From assembly GCA_021200075.1 (NCBI GenBank), contig JAJQGZ010000171.1:1-7898 (forward strand): a stretch of 7,898 nt of DNA. Reading direction: 5' to 3'. This document shows, one piece after another, positions 1 to 5,812 of the stretch (position 1 is the first letter of the stretch; each line of letters starts with the position of its first letter). The stretch is from Clostridiales bacterium (GTDB lineage: Bacteria; Bacillota; Clostridia; Oscillospirales; Acutalibacteraceae). Made by a program: the position numbers and the translations under genes. The notes below the pieces were generated by a model. The model saw nothing but the letters and a program-made list of their open reading frames with translations. It was not told where the DNA came from and searched no databases.

Positions 1-27
1 CTCGGACATTTTGTAAACCATGTTACC

Positions 28-54
28 ATATCCGACATATTATCCGACCCTACG
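28..54 (-). repeat. degenerate copy of the GTAGGGGCGGAT palindromic repeat
   Basis: On the minus strand this reads GTAGGGTCGGATAATATGTC followed by GGATA. It resembles the better palindromes at 5695-5713 and 7810-7828 (GTAGGGGCGGAT-N3-ATCCGCCC), with the second arm decayed. It can also be read as a near-tandem pair of GTCGGATA units. The assignment to the family is tentative because the arms no longer pair fully. Confidence 0.35.
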
Positions 55-70
55 ATACTCTTGCTGTTTT

Positions 71-103
71 GGGGTTTTATAAATTTAAAAATATAATTAC
101 CCC
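71..103 (-). terminator. weak hairpin downstream of jag, possible operon end
   Basis: GGGGT (71-75) and ACCCC (99-103) form a clamp around an AT-rich, imperfectly paired middle. It lies 42 bases past the jag stop codon on the minus strand. There is no clean oligo-T run after it, so it is not a typical intrinsic terminator. Nothing else in 1-144 looks like one. Confidence 0.25.
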
Positions 104-144
104 GATAGCAAAAACGCATCCAAAACAAAAACTGTTCTGCGGTT

Positions 145-1176
145 TTATTCCCCGTTGTTATTTACTTCGATTTTGCCGAACTTGGGAATGTCCGCTCTGT
201 CAACAACCTTTTTCCTGTTTGGGTCAACCTCGGGTGTTGAGCGTCTTTGGTTTGAGTACGAACCGCCTCTGCCCTTCGGAGCTGAGCTTCTGTACAGTTT
301 TCTTGTGCTGCCCTCGGGTTCGATAAGAACCTTTCTGTCCATTCCGCTGCCGACCGAGCGTGATGTAACTCCGTCAACATCCTGAACTGCGGTATGAATT
401 ATTCTCCTCTCGTACGGGTTCATCGGCTCAAATATGTAGCGTCTGCCCGAACGGAGAACATAGTTTGCATTTTTAATTGCAAGATTTGTGAGGGTGTCCT
501 CTCTCTTTCTGCGGTAATCGCCGACATTGAGGCTTACTCTTACATATTTTTCGGTTTCATTCTTGATTGCAAGACCGGTGAGATACTGAATCGCATCGAG
601 GGTTTCGCCCCTGTGACCGATTATGATACCGTAATCCTCGCACTCAATTTCCATTTCAACCGTGCCGTCAACGAATTTTGCGTTGATTTTCGGTTCTTTT
701 ACGTCAAGACCGTCAAGAATTGTCTTGAGATATGCGACTGCGCCGTTCATATCAATATCCTTTTCCTCAACCTCGCTCCTGTACGGTTTACGGGGAGTGT
801 CATATTTTTTCTCCGCTTTCGGCTCGGGCTTTCTTTCAGCCTTTTGCTCGGCAGTTTTTTTGTCAGCCTTTTTTTCATTGGCTTTTCTGTCGTTTTTGTT
901 ATCGTTTTTGTTGTTTTGATAGGGCTTTTTGTCCTGGTTCTTTGCCGGTGCGGATTTCTGAGGTTTCTTTTTCTTTGGCTTTCTGTCCCTCTTGTCCTCG
1001 TAGCTTACCTTTACCTCAAATTCTCCGGTCGTGCCGAAAAGACCTAAAAACTTCTTCTTCGGGGTAGCGATAACCTCTATTTTAATGTCCGCAGTTTCGG
1101 GCACATTAAGCCCAGATTTTGCGGCGGCAGTGGCTGCTTCAAGAGTGCTGCCCTTGCCGATAAATTCCTTAATCAT
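145..1176 (-). CDS. jag: Jag/KhpB (EloR-like) RNA-binding protein
   Basis: A 343-residue cytoplasmic RNA-binding protein of the Jag family, which in other Firmicutes works with KhpA and influences cell elongation, division and sporulation. The visible order is a Jag_N domain at about residues 1-51 (start MIKEFIGKGSTLEAA, then KKFLGLFG), a low-complexity Lys/Glu/Asn-rich linker at about 60-135, a KH domain at about 140-215 with the GHRG loop at 187-190, and an R3H domain at about 218-281 with the R-x3-H pair in ERRIIH (R257, H261). A basic tail of about 55 residues follows the R3H domain, where many family members stop. It lies 51 bp downstream of yidC, the usual neighbour. The ATG at 1176 is preceded by GGAAAGG about 12 nt upstream. 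Identity is firm; the role in this species is inferred from family. Confidence 0.96.
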   Translation of the reverse strand: MIKEFIGKGSTLEAATAAAKSGLNVPETADIKIEVIATPKKKFLGLFGTTGEFEVKVSYEDKRDRKPKKKKPQKSAPAKNQDKKPYQNNKNDNKNDRKANEKKADKKTAEQKAERKPEPKAEKKYDTPRKPYRSEVEEKDIDMNGAVAYLKTILDGLDVKEPKINAKFVDGTVEMEIECEDYGIIIGHRGETLDAIQYLTGLAIKNETEKYVRVSLNVGDYRRKREDTLTNLAIKNANYVLRSGRRYIFEPMNPYERRIIHTAVQDVDGVTSRSVGSGMDRKVLIEPEGSTRKLYRSSAPKGRGGSYSNQRRSTPEVDPNRKKVVDRADIPKFGKIEVNNNGE

Positions 1177-1227
1177 AATATAATATTGCCTTTCCGATTG
1201 TTAAATTCAAATACGCAAGCTTTCGGT

Positions 1228-2241
1228 TTATTTTGCAATTTTTTTGATATTTTCCTCTCTCGAGCGGCGTTCGATGGTATTTTCAACCATAAGCTTTGCC
1301 TGCGCCTTTTTGGGAGGATGCGCTTTTGCTATATAAAGCTGCTGCAAAACCGCAATGATGTTTGACACAATCCAGTAAAATCCTACAGCCGCCGTTACTC
1401 TGAACGAGATGTAAAATGAAAAAAACGGCATCATAAACATCATCATCATTGAACCCATTTGCTGATTTGCCGCAGGGTTGTTTTTCTGCTGAATAAGCGT
1501 GGAAATAAGGCTTGACAATAGGGAAGTAACCAAACAGAAAATCGGGATTATAACTATAGTGCCGTCTTTCCAATGCGGTACCGCCGTCATATCAAGACCA
1601 AATAAATTCATTCCGGCACGGTATTCTTCTATCTGAGTACATACCGAGCTTGTGAACATATCGGGGAAATTCGTCATCAACGCTTCCTTGTAAGCGCTGA
1701 AATTCTCCAAAATATTAAGCTGGAAATATGTTATGCTTGCGTCCTCGCCTGTGATACCCTGGTAAATGGGCAGAATAACATCGTATATCGCCTGCGAATT
1801 GTCGTTAAAATTATCTATTCCCAATACATACGAAAGGGGATAGTAAATAATCCCGATAATACCCATAAGGAAAACCATTTGGAACAGCATAGGCCCGCAG
1901 CCCATTTGCATCGGGTTATGCCCCTCTCTTGCATAGAGGTCTTGCATTTCCTGGTTGAGCTTGTTCCTGTCCTTCGGGTCGGGATACTTTTTCTGTATCT
2001 TCTGTATCTTAGGCTGAAGTCTTGCTGTTTTGGCGGTTGTCTTTTGCTGGCGCAAATTAATCGGCAGAAGAATGAGCCTTGTTACGATAGTAAAAATTAT
2101 TATCGCAACAAAATACTGATTGCCCAGAATATCCAAAAGGAAATTCATACATATGCCGAAAAGCCAATACAGCGGTTTGAATATACCGATACCGTTTGAT
2201 ACCGTGCTTGAAGCAAGTAAAATAGTATTCATTATTTGCAT
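1228..2241 (-). CDS. yidC: YidC/Oxa1 family membrane protein insertase
   Basis: A 337-residue insertase that helps place and fold proteins in the cytoplasmic membrane, alone or with SecYEG. Membrane segments are visible at about 42-60, 115-140, 226-250 and 264-302. The conserved groove arginine is R55 in VTRLILLP, comparable with the essential Arg of Bacillus SpoIIIJ. The charged cytoplasmic hairpin follows at about 62-112, ending in NPMQMGCGP. The family signature GFYWIVSNI is at 287-295, and the C-terminal tail is basic. The external loop between the second and third segments (about 141-225) is longer than in Bacillus homologues. A run of Met (MMMMFMM, 265-271) opens the last hydrophobic pair. 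No lipobox Cys is seen near the N-terminus. AAAGGA lies only 3 nt before the ATG at 2241 and 12 nt before a second in-frame ATG at 2232, so the exact start is open. Confidence 0.96.
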   Translation of the reverse strand: MQIMNTILLASSTVSNGIGIFKPLYWLFGICMNFLLDILGNQYFVAIIIFTIVTRLILLPINLRQQKTTAKTARLQPKIQKIQKKYPDPKDRNKLNQEMQDLYAREGHNPMQMGCGPMLFQMVFLMGIIGIIYYPLSYVLGIDNFNDNSQAIYDVILPIYQGITGEDASITYFQLNILENFSAYKEALMTNFPDMFTSSVCTQIEEYRAGMNLFGLDMTAVPHWKDGTIVIIPIFCLVTSLLSSLISTLIQQKNNPAANQQMGSMMMMFMMPFFSFYISFRVTAAVGFYWIVSNIIAVLQQLYIAKAHPPKKAQAKLMVENTIERRSREENIKKIAK

Positions 2242-2322
2242 TTGTCCTTTTGCACGAAAGCCATGACTGCCTTGCTGACGGCTTATCGGTATCCCGATTA
2301 ATCACCGTCCGGCTGTGGTTAT

Positions 2323-2565
2323 TTACTTGTCACCGCTCTTGTTTTTCTTCGGCGGAATAGGATCCCAGCCGCCCTTAAAGAAAGGATTGCACCGCAAAAT
2401 TCGCCTTACGGCGAGCAAGCTGCCCTTGAACACTCCGTGTATCTCTAAAGCTTCAATAGCATATTGCGAGCAGGTGGGATTATATCGGCAGCATCCCTGT
2501 GAAAATCGGGGACTTATGGTCTGCTGATAGGTTTTTATCAAAAAAATCAAAGCTTTTTTAACCAA
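2323..2565 (-). CDS. yidD: YidD membrane protein insertion efficiency factor
   Basis: A small protein (80 residues from the chosen start) of the YidD family, thought to sit at the inner face of the membrane and assist YidC-dependent insertion. The signature is nearly complete: TYQQTISP at 12-19, a Cys-rich CCRYNPTCSQYA at 25-36, HGVFKG at 43-48, RRILRCNPF at 54-62 and GGWDPIP at 65-71. I chose the TTG at 2565 because AAAGGA, within the last codons of rnpA, lies 9 nt upstream and the product then begins MVKKALIFLIKTYQQ like other family members. An ATG at 2619 would add 18 residues overlapping rnpA and has no family support. It starts 5 nt after the rnpA stop codon, so translational coupling is likely. 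Confidence 0.93.
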   Translation of the reverse strand: MVKKALIFLIKTYQQTISPRFSQGCCRYNPTCSQYAIEALEIHGVFKGSLLAVRRILRCNPFFKGGWDPIPPKKNKSGDK

Positions 2566-2570
2566 TATGC

Positions 2571-2906
2571 TCAGTCCTTTATTACACCTAGCTCTTTTAA
2601 CTGCTCCTCCATACGGCACAGTACATCCTGTGTTTTAATCTCCGCCGTTTTGCTCCTTGCAACAAATACAAAATCGTAATTGCCGATTATCCTCGGCTCA
2701 AGCTCGGCAAAAGCCGAACGGATTATCCGCCTGGCTCTGTTGCGTTTAACGGCGTTTCCAATTTTTTTACTCGTCGTAATGCCGTATCTTGTTGCACCGA
2801 GTTTACTTTTCATTGCATATGTCACAAGCTCAGGCGAGAATATGCTCCTGCCCCTGTAATACAACCGGCGGAACTCCTTGTTTTCCTTTAAGGTTGTGCT
2901 TTTCAC
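2571..2906 (-). CDS. rnpA: Ribonuclease P protein component
   Basis: The 111-residue basic protein subunit of RNase P, which binds the catalytic RNA and helps it remove 5' leaders from pre-tRNAs. The length is typical. The N-terminus (TLKENKEFRRLYYRG) matches the family pattern, and the RNR motif is at about residues 47-63 (KKIGNAVKRNRARRIIR). Translation starts with GTG at 2906, 14 nt after the rpmH stop; an ideal Shine-Dalgarno is not visible in that gap, which suggests coupling to rpmH. The gene encoding the RNA partner is not in the window. Confidence 0.97.
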   Translation of the reverse strand: MKSTTLKENKEFRRLYYRGRSIFSPELVTYAMKSKLGATRYGITTSKKIGNAVKRNRARRIIRSAFAELEPRIIGNYDFVFVARSKTAEIKTQDVLCRMEEQLKELGVIKD

Positions 2907-2920
2907 CCAATCACGCCCAA

Positions 2921-3055
2921 TCAGTAAGAAAGTCTTTTTCTTCCCTTTGCACGACGGCGGGCAAGTACTTTTCTGCCGTTTCTGGTTGACATTCTTTTTC
3001 TGAAGCCGTGTACCTTCTGTGCGTGTCTCTTCTTAGGCTGGAAAGTTCTTTTCAT
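2921..3055 (-). CDS. rpmH: 50S ribosomal protein L34
   Basis: Translating the minus strand from the ATG at 3055 to the TGA at 2923-2921 gives 44 residues, beginning MKRTFQPKKRHAQKVHGFRK and ending RRRAKGRKRLSY. This is the full, canonical L34 sequence pattern and length, with extreme Lys/Arg content. L34 is a late-assembling protein of the large ribosomal subunit. CGGAG lies about 11 nt upstream of the start. It is the first gene of the rpmH-rnpA-yidD-yidC-jag cluster. The usual dnaA on its other side is replaced here by a divergent nucleosidase gene. Confidence 0.98.
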   Translation of the reverse strand: MKRTFQPKKRHAQKVHGFRKRMSTRNGRKVLARRRAKGRKRLSY

Positions 3056-3079
3056 TCTCTTATTCACTCCGTTTTAAAA

Positions 3080-3096
3080 ACCGAACTGGTCTCGGT
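3080..3096 (-). terminator. possible leader attenuator hairpin before rpmH
   Basis: On the minus strand ACCGA-N7-TCGGT is followed at once by TTTT, and flanking A/T bases can extend the stem around one bulged G. It sits about 25 nt before the rpmH start. The shape is that of a small intrinsic terminator or attenuator, but the core stem is only 5 bp, so premature termination would be partial at best. Confidence 0.35.
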
Positions 3097-3130
3097 CTTT
3101 GCAATCTCTGCACGGTATAGTGCAGGCAGG

Positions 3131-3152
3131 CGGAAAGCTCATATGCTTTCCG
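3131..3152 (-). promoter_or_regulatory. hairpin in the rpmH 5' leader
   Basis: CGGAAAGC and GCTTTCCG form a perfect 8-bp inverted repeat around a 6-nt loop, within the transcribed leader between the promoter (3198-3227) and rpmH. It has no T-run, so it is a structured leader element rather than a terminator. Its function is unknown; transcript stability or L34-type feedback are possible inferences only. Confidence 0.45.
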
Positions 3153-3197
3153 AAATTTTAATACATGTGCGGACACTACCGCATAATATCGATGAAT

Positions 3198-3227
3198 ATT
3201 ATATATTAAAAGATTAACTTTTGTCAA
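3198..3227 (-). promoter_or_regulatory. sigma-A promoter of the rpmH operon
   Basis: On the minus strand a perfect TTGACA (3227-3222) and a perfect TATAAT (3203-3198) are separated by 18 bases. This predicts a start near 3190 and a leader of about 135 nt before rpmH. Consensus boxes fit a highly expressed ribosomal operon. Confidence 0.82.
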
Positions 3228-3244
3228 TAAAAATTTTTATAATC

Positions 3245-3273
3245 TTGTATTTAATTAATATATATATTATAAT
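3245..3273 (+). promoter_or_regulatory. likely promoter of the nucleosidase gene
   Basis: TTGTAT (3245-3250) and TATAAT (3268-3273) are spaced by 17 bases in a very AT-rich stretch. They are divergent to the rpmH promoter, with the -35 boxes only 17 bp apart. The predicted leader to the ATG at 3353 is about 70 nt. Confidence 0.55.
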
Positions 3274-3352
3274 AACACTATATGTTGGGCAGGCTTTGCA
3301 AAATGCCACAAGGCTTTTGCGTATTTTCGGCTTGCTTTGGGAGGGATTTTCA

Positions 3353-4042
3353 ATGCTCGGTATCATCGGCGCAATGGATATTGAGGTTAATTCAATAAAA
3401 AACAGGGTTCAAAATAAAAGCATAACTCTGCTTTCGGGTATAGAATTTGTAAAAGGAAATATCGGCAGTGAAGAGGTCTGCGTGGCTCAATGCTCGCCCG
3501 GCAAGGTCAATGCCTGCCTTTGCACACAGATTATGCTTGATCGCTTTTCTCCCGACAGGGTTATAAATATTGGCGTCGGCTGTTCGCTTGCAGATGATGT
3601 CGTGATTAAAAATGTAGTCATAGCAACCGATGTGTGCGAGTACGATATAGACATAACCGCTCTCGGCGAGCCGAGGGGATTTATCAATGGGCTTAACACC
3701 GTTAAAATAAAGACCGATACCGCTCTTTCGGAAGCTCTTGCCCGTGCCGCAATAAGCTGCGGCGAAAAAATACACCGTGGCACAATCGCAAGCGGCGACA
3801 CATTCATTGCAAACGAGAATATGAAGCGGGAGATTTCCGCAGAGTTCGGTGCAATTTGCGGAGAAATGGAGGGCGGCGCCGTGGGTCACACCTGCGCCTG
3901 CGCCGGAGTGAGCTTTGCCGTTTTGCGCTGTATCAGCGACGGCGGAGACGAAAGCTCGCTTATGGATTATCCCACATTTAAAAAAATCGCCGCAGATATT
4001 TCCACAGCGATAGTTCTTGAATATATTGCAAGGTGTAAGTGA
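3353..4042 (+). CDS. 5'-methylthioadenosine/S-adenosylhomocysteine nucleosidase-like protein
   Basis: A 229-residue protein of the PNP/UDP phosphorylase superfamily, closest in pattern to MTA/SAH nucleosidase (MtnN/Pfs), which splits MTA or SAH into adenine and the thioribose or ribosyl-homocysteine part. Visible features are the N-terminus MLGIIGAMDIEV with E11 aligning to catalytic Glu12 of the E. coli enzyme, SGDTFI at 147-152, GEMEGGA at 170-176 (E171/E173, ribose binding) and ISDGGD at 194-199 with D196 in the place of the catalytic Asp. The usual GSAGG-type loop reads GVGCSL (74-79), and 12 of 229 residues are Cys, so substrate preference may differ. I chose the ATG at 3353 because GGGAGGG lies 7 nt upstream and homology begins there; the open frame back to 3221 crosses the promoter. 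Length is normal. Confidence 0.85.
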   Translation: MLGIIGAMDIEVNSIKNRVQNKSITLLSGIEFVKGNIGSEEVCVAQCSPGKVNACLCTQIMLDRFSPDRVINIGVGCSLADDVVIKNVVIATDVCEYDIDITALGEPRGFINGLNTVKIKTDTALSEALARAAISCGEKIHRGTIASGDTFIANENMKREISAEFGAICGEMEGGAVGHTCACAGVSFAVLRCISDGGDESSLMDYPTFKKIAADISTAIVLEYIARCK

Positions 4043-4049
4043 TAAAATC

Positions 4050-4068
4050 GGGCAAATGCAATTCGCCC
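4050..4068. repeat. palindrome just after the nucleosidase gene
   Basis: GGGCAAATGCAATTCGCCC has 8-bp arms around GCA with one mismatch, which becomes a G-U wobble on the minus-strand transcript. It starts 8 bp after the stop codon. No T-run follows, so it is more like a REP-type intergenic palindrome than an intrinsic terminator. It differs in its inner sequence from the GGGCGGAT palindromes elsewhere in the window. Confidence 0.5.
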
Positions 4069-4126
4069 TTACTGCCCAGTCCTTACTATAACTGTCACAA
4101 TGCCTTTACTGAAATGTTGTTATCTT

Positions 4127-4148
4127 GGGGCGGGTAATATCCGCTCGC
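4127..4148. repeat. degenerate GGGCGGAT-type palindrome between convergent genes
   Basis: GGGGCGGGTAATATCCGCTC, followed by GC, keeps the pattern GCGG-TAATAT-CCGC of the palindromes at 5695-5713 and 7810-7828 with a few substitutions, and GTAG lies nearby at 4149-4152. It sits between the 3' ends of the convergent nucleosidase and regulator genes and might act as a weak terminator, though no T-run is present. Confidence 0.5.
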
Positions 4149-4176
4149 GTAGACAGCGTTCAATCAACAATCGATA

Positions 4177-4207
4177 ACTCCACACTCAACTCTCGACACT
4201 CCACACT
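4177..4207. repeat. short direct repeat ACTCCACACT
   Basis: ACTCCACACT occurs at 4177-4186 and 4198-4207, 21 bp apart, with related CAACTCTCGACACT between. On the minus strand this is a purine-rich GAGTGTGGAGT / GAGAGTTGAGT array just past the regulator's stop codon. It looks like a low-complexity intergenic repeat; no function is evident. Confidence 0.45.
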
Positions 4208-4214
4208 TGAAATT

Positions 4215-4856
4215 TTATTCCAACCCCTCGGGTGTAAAGGTTTTGAGTATAAGCTCCTCCGCTTTTTCGATAACAGAATGCAAAACGGTGCGCTTTGACA
4301 GGTCTGTACCCGTCCTCGATTTATCCTCGATAAATACAAATTTTGCATCTTCCATTGCAATGGCTGCGGAAGCAAGCTCTCTGCCGAGCGAATAGTCAAT
4401 CTTAAACAGCTCCTTTGGCAGACTTCCGGTTTTCGCCATAGTCGTTGCACAGCGGTATATGCTTAAAATATAATAGTCGTAAACATAACGCAATACGCTC
4501 TCGTCATTGCCGGTCGGCAGGAGATTGAGCATATATTTTGTCGCCTGGAGCAGGGTGGTTACGGAAAGTTCACCATCGTCAACCAAACCGTCTATATCAA
4601 GTCCGTTCCTACTTTCGCTTGCGCCGAGCAGATAATCGGTGGTTACGCCGTAATATTCGCTGCATCTGACTACAAAATCAAGACCGCATTCTCTTATTCC
4701 CTTTTCGTAATGGCTCAAAAGAGCCTGGGAAATACCAAGATCTTCCGACGCTTTCTTTTGGCTTATTCCTCTCTCCTTGCGAAGCTGGGAGAGCTTTGAT
4801 GCAAATTTAGTTACCTTTTCGCCTTTTTTTGAATTTCTCGAATTTTTTTCTTCCAT
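4215..4856 (-). CDS. XRE-family helix-turn-helix transcriptional regulator
   Basis: A 213-residue predicted DNA-binding protein. A lambda-repressor-type domain covers about residues 18-77, with FASKLSQLRKERGISQ, the HTH core ISQKKASEDLGISQALLSHYEKG (31-53) and the usual end YYGVTTDYLLG. The remaining roughly 135 residues are mostly helical in character and match no domain I recognise; they could mediate dimerisation or ligand sensing. The first 17 residues are hydrophilic and rich in Lys, Ser and Glu. GGAGG lies 13 nt before the ATG at 4856, rather far, but no other start fits. Its promoter is embedded in an inverted repeat (4881-4918), so it probably represses itself. It is divergent from the phosphatase gene at 5008, a likely second target. 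The signal it responds to is unknown. Confidence 0.9.
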   Translation of the reverse strand: MEEKNSRNSKKGEKVTKFASKLSQLRKERGISQKKASEDLGISQALLSHYEKGIRECGLDFVVRCSEYYGVTTDYLLGASESRNGLDIDGLVDDGELSVTTLLQATKYMLNLLPTGNDESVLRYVYDYYILSIYRCATTMAKTGSLPKELFKIDYSLGRELASAAIAMEDAKFVFIEDKSRTGTDLSKRTVLHSVIEKAEELILKTFTPEGLE

Positions 4857-4880
4857 AATATCTACTAATCCTCCGATTTA

Positions 4881-4918
4881 TTACAAATAGTATTATAACA
4901 TTATACTGCTATTTGTAA
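4881..4918. promoter_or_regulatory. inverted-repeat operator over the regulator promoter
   Basis: TTACAAATAG (4881-4890) and CTATTTGTAA (4909-4918) are a perfect 10-bp inverted repeat with an 18-bp spacer. The right arm overlaps the -35 box and the left arm lies just past the -10 box of the regulator gene's promoter. This is a typical layout for autorepression by an XRE dimer pair. That the neighbouring regulator binds here is an inference. Confidence 0.6.
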
Positions 4919-4919
4919 A
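4892..4919 (-). promoter_or_regulatory. promoter of the XRE regulator gene
   Basis: Minus-strand TTTACA (4919-4914) and TATAAT (4897-4892) have a 16-bp spacer. A second TATAAT at 4905-4900 is too close to the -35 to pair with it. GGAGG (4874-4870) lies downstream, before the ATG at 4856. Confidence 0.6.
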
Positions 4920-4926
4920 GGCGGAT

Positions 4927-4953
4927 TTGCCATTTGTTAATTGTTTGTAATAT
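4927..4953 (+). promoter_or_regulatory. possible promoter of the phosphatase gene
   Basis: TTGCCA (4927-4932) and TAATAT (4948-4953) are spaced by 15 bases. The match is weak and the spacer short, but no better candidate is seen before the gene at 5008. The boxes overlap ATTTGTTA (4932-4939) and GTTTGTAA (4943-4950), half-sites like those in the regulator's operator. Confidence 0.3.
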
Positions 4954-5007
4954 TTGAACAAATACAGTCACAAAATAAACCGTTATTCAGTTAATAAGGA
5001 GCTTTTT

Positions 5008-5649
5008 ATGAAAACCTACACAATGTACTTCTTCCGCCACGGACTTACTAAGGGAAACTTAAATGCACAGTATATTGGGCATACCGATCTTCCTCTAACT
5101 ACAGATAGTATATCGGAGATAAAAAAAATAAAAGCGCACCGCCATTATCCAAGGGTTGACGCAGTGTTCTCCTCTCCGCTTAAAAGGTGCAAGGATTCGG
5201 CAAAGCTGATGTTCCCGGAACATAACATTCTTGTAATAGATGATTTTATCGAATATAATTTCGGCGAATTTGAGGGGCTTACCGCAGAGGATTTAAAGGA
5301 TAACGAGGATTTCAAAGAGTGGCTTCACGGCGATATTAACTCTCGTGTGCCGTTCGGTGAAAGCAATGCGGAATTTATCCACAGGTGCTGTGCCGCATTT
5401 GAAAAGGTTGTTGACGGCTGTATCAAAACCGGTACGCAGAATGTCGCCGTCGTCGGTCACGCAGGTGTGCTTATGACCCTGCTTGCGTGCTACGCTCTGC
5501 CCGAAGCGCCTACCGCCCATTGGCAAATGGATCCCGGCTACGGATATAAGCTCAGGATAACTCCGTCGCTTTGGATGCAAAGCGCAAAGCTTGAAGCGGT
5601 CGATACCTCCCCGATAACCCTGTCCGAGCTTGAGGTTGCAGGGGAGTAA
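5008..5649 (+). CDS. histidine phosphatase superfamily protein (phosphoglycerate mutase-like)
   Basis: A 213-residue cytoplasmic enzyme of the branch-1 histidine phosphatases (the PGAM/GpmB/CobC group), which transfer phosphate through a phosphohistidine. The RHG motif is in FFRHGLTKGN with the nucleophile at H11. SSPLKRCKDSA supplies the conserved R60, EYNFGEFEG contains the likely acid E82, and VVGHAGVL carries the second catalytic His, H151. Length and motif spacing fit the family. The substrate cannot be read from sequence; alpha-ribazole phosphate, phosphoglycerate and small sugar phosphates are all possible, and no cobalamin genes are nearby. I chose the ATG at 5008 because TAAGGAG ends 6 nt before it and the product then begins just ahead of the RHG strand; an upstream ATG at 4954 overlaps the control region. 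It is divergent from the XRE regulator gene. Confidence 0.88.
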   Translation: MKTYTMYFFRHGLTKGNLNAQYIGHTDLPLTTDSISEIKKIKAHRHYPRVDAVFSSPLKRCKDSAKLMFPEHNILVIDDFIEYNFGEFEGLTAEDLKDNEDFKEWLHGDINSRVPFGESNAEFIHRCCAAFEKVVDGCIKTGTQNVAVVGHAGVLMTLLACYALPEAPTAHWQMDPGYGYKLRITPSLWMQSAKLEAVDTSPITLSELEVAGE

Positions 5650-5694
5650 CCGATGTTGCATTGATGTTCTCATAATTTTCGGATATTAAAAAGC

Positions 5695-5713
5695 GGGCGG
5701 ATGATATCCGCCC
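5695..5713. repeat. perfect palindrome GGGCGGAT-GAT-ATCCGCCC
   Basis: The arms are 8 bp and pair perfectly around a 3-nt loop, 45 bp after the phosphatase stop codon. It forms the left end of composite element A and could also act as the phosphatase gene's transcript end, although only a weak T-rich stretch (5721-5725) follows. Confidence 0.7.
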
Positions 5714-5743
5714 CTACGGAATTTTAATATACCCAACAAATTT

Positions 5744-5812
5744 TGATGTAAGAACATTATGTCATTAACAATGTCGGCATATATATTAACGTTATTTACT
5801 GTACCGATGTAG
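5744..5812 (+). repeat. 69-bp repeat, left copy, inverted relative to 7830-7898
   Basis: It begins TGATGTAAGAACATTATGTC. The first 44 bases are identical to the reverse complement of the window's last 44 bases, and 64 of 69 match overall. All five differences are transitions. The right boundary here is set by the inserted MITE at 5813. Confidence 0.92.

Noticed and set aside
394..1047. 217-residue plus-strand open frame with hydrophobic stretches, resembling a membrane protein
   Set aside because: It is the antisense of jag; the hydrophobic Phe/Leu/Val runs are the complement of the Lys/Glu-rich linker.
3221..3352. N-terminal extension of the nucleosidase giving a hydrophobic, signal-like start (MSIKIFIILYLINIY)
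   Set aside because: It overlaps the promoter, comes from AT-rich intergenic DNA, and a strong GGGAGGG site precedes the ATG at 3353 where family similarity begins.
3056..3352. possible replication origin in the AT-rich spacer next to rpmH
   Set aside because: No DnaA boxes of the TTATNCACA type are seen; the AT-rich part is explained by two divergent promoters.
3392..3889. 165-residue minus-strand open frame antisense to the nucleosidase
   Set aside because: No recognisable motif or ribosome binding site; the plus-strand gene has clear catalytic motifs.
4177..4207. start of a CRISPR-like array
   Set aside because: Only two 10-bp units at 21-bp spacing, with no further repeats and no cas genes.
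4954..5007. 18-residue extension of the histidine phosphatase
   Set aside because: It lies in the control region with no ribosome binding site, whereas TAAGGAG is 6 nt before the ATG at 5008.
5695..5713. classic intrinsic terminator of the phosphatase gene
   Set aside because: The stem is strong, but the next bases are CTACGG rather than a T-run, and the same palindrome recurs as the end of a repeat element; a terminator role remains only possible.
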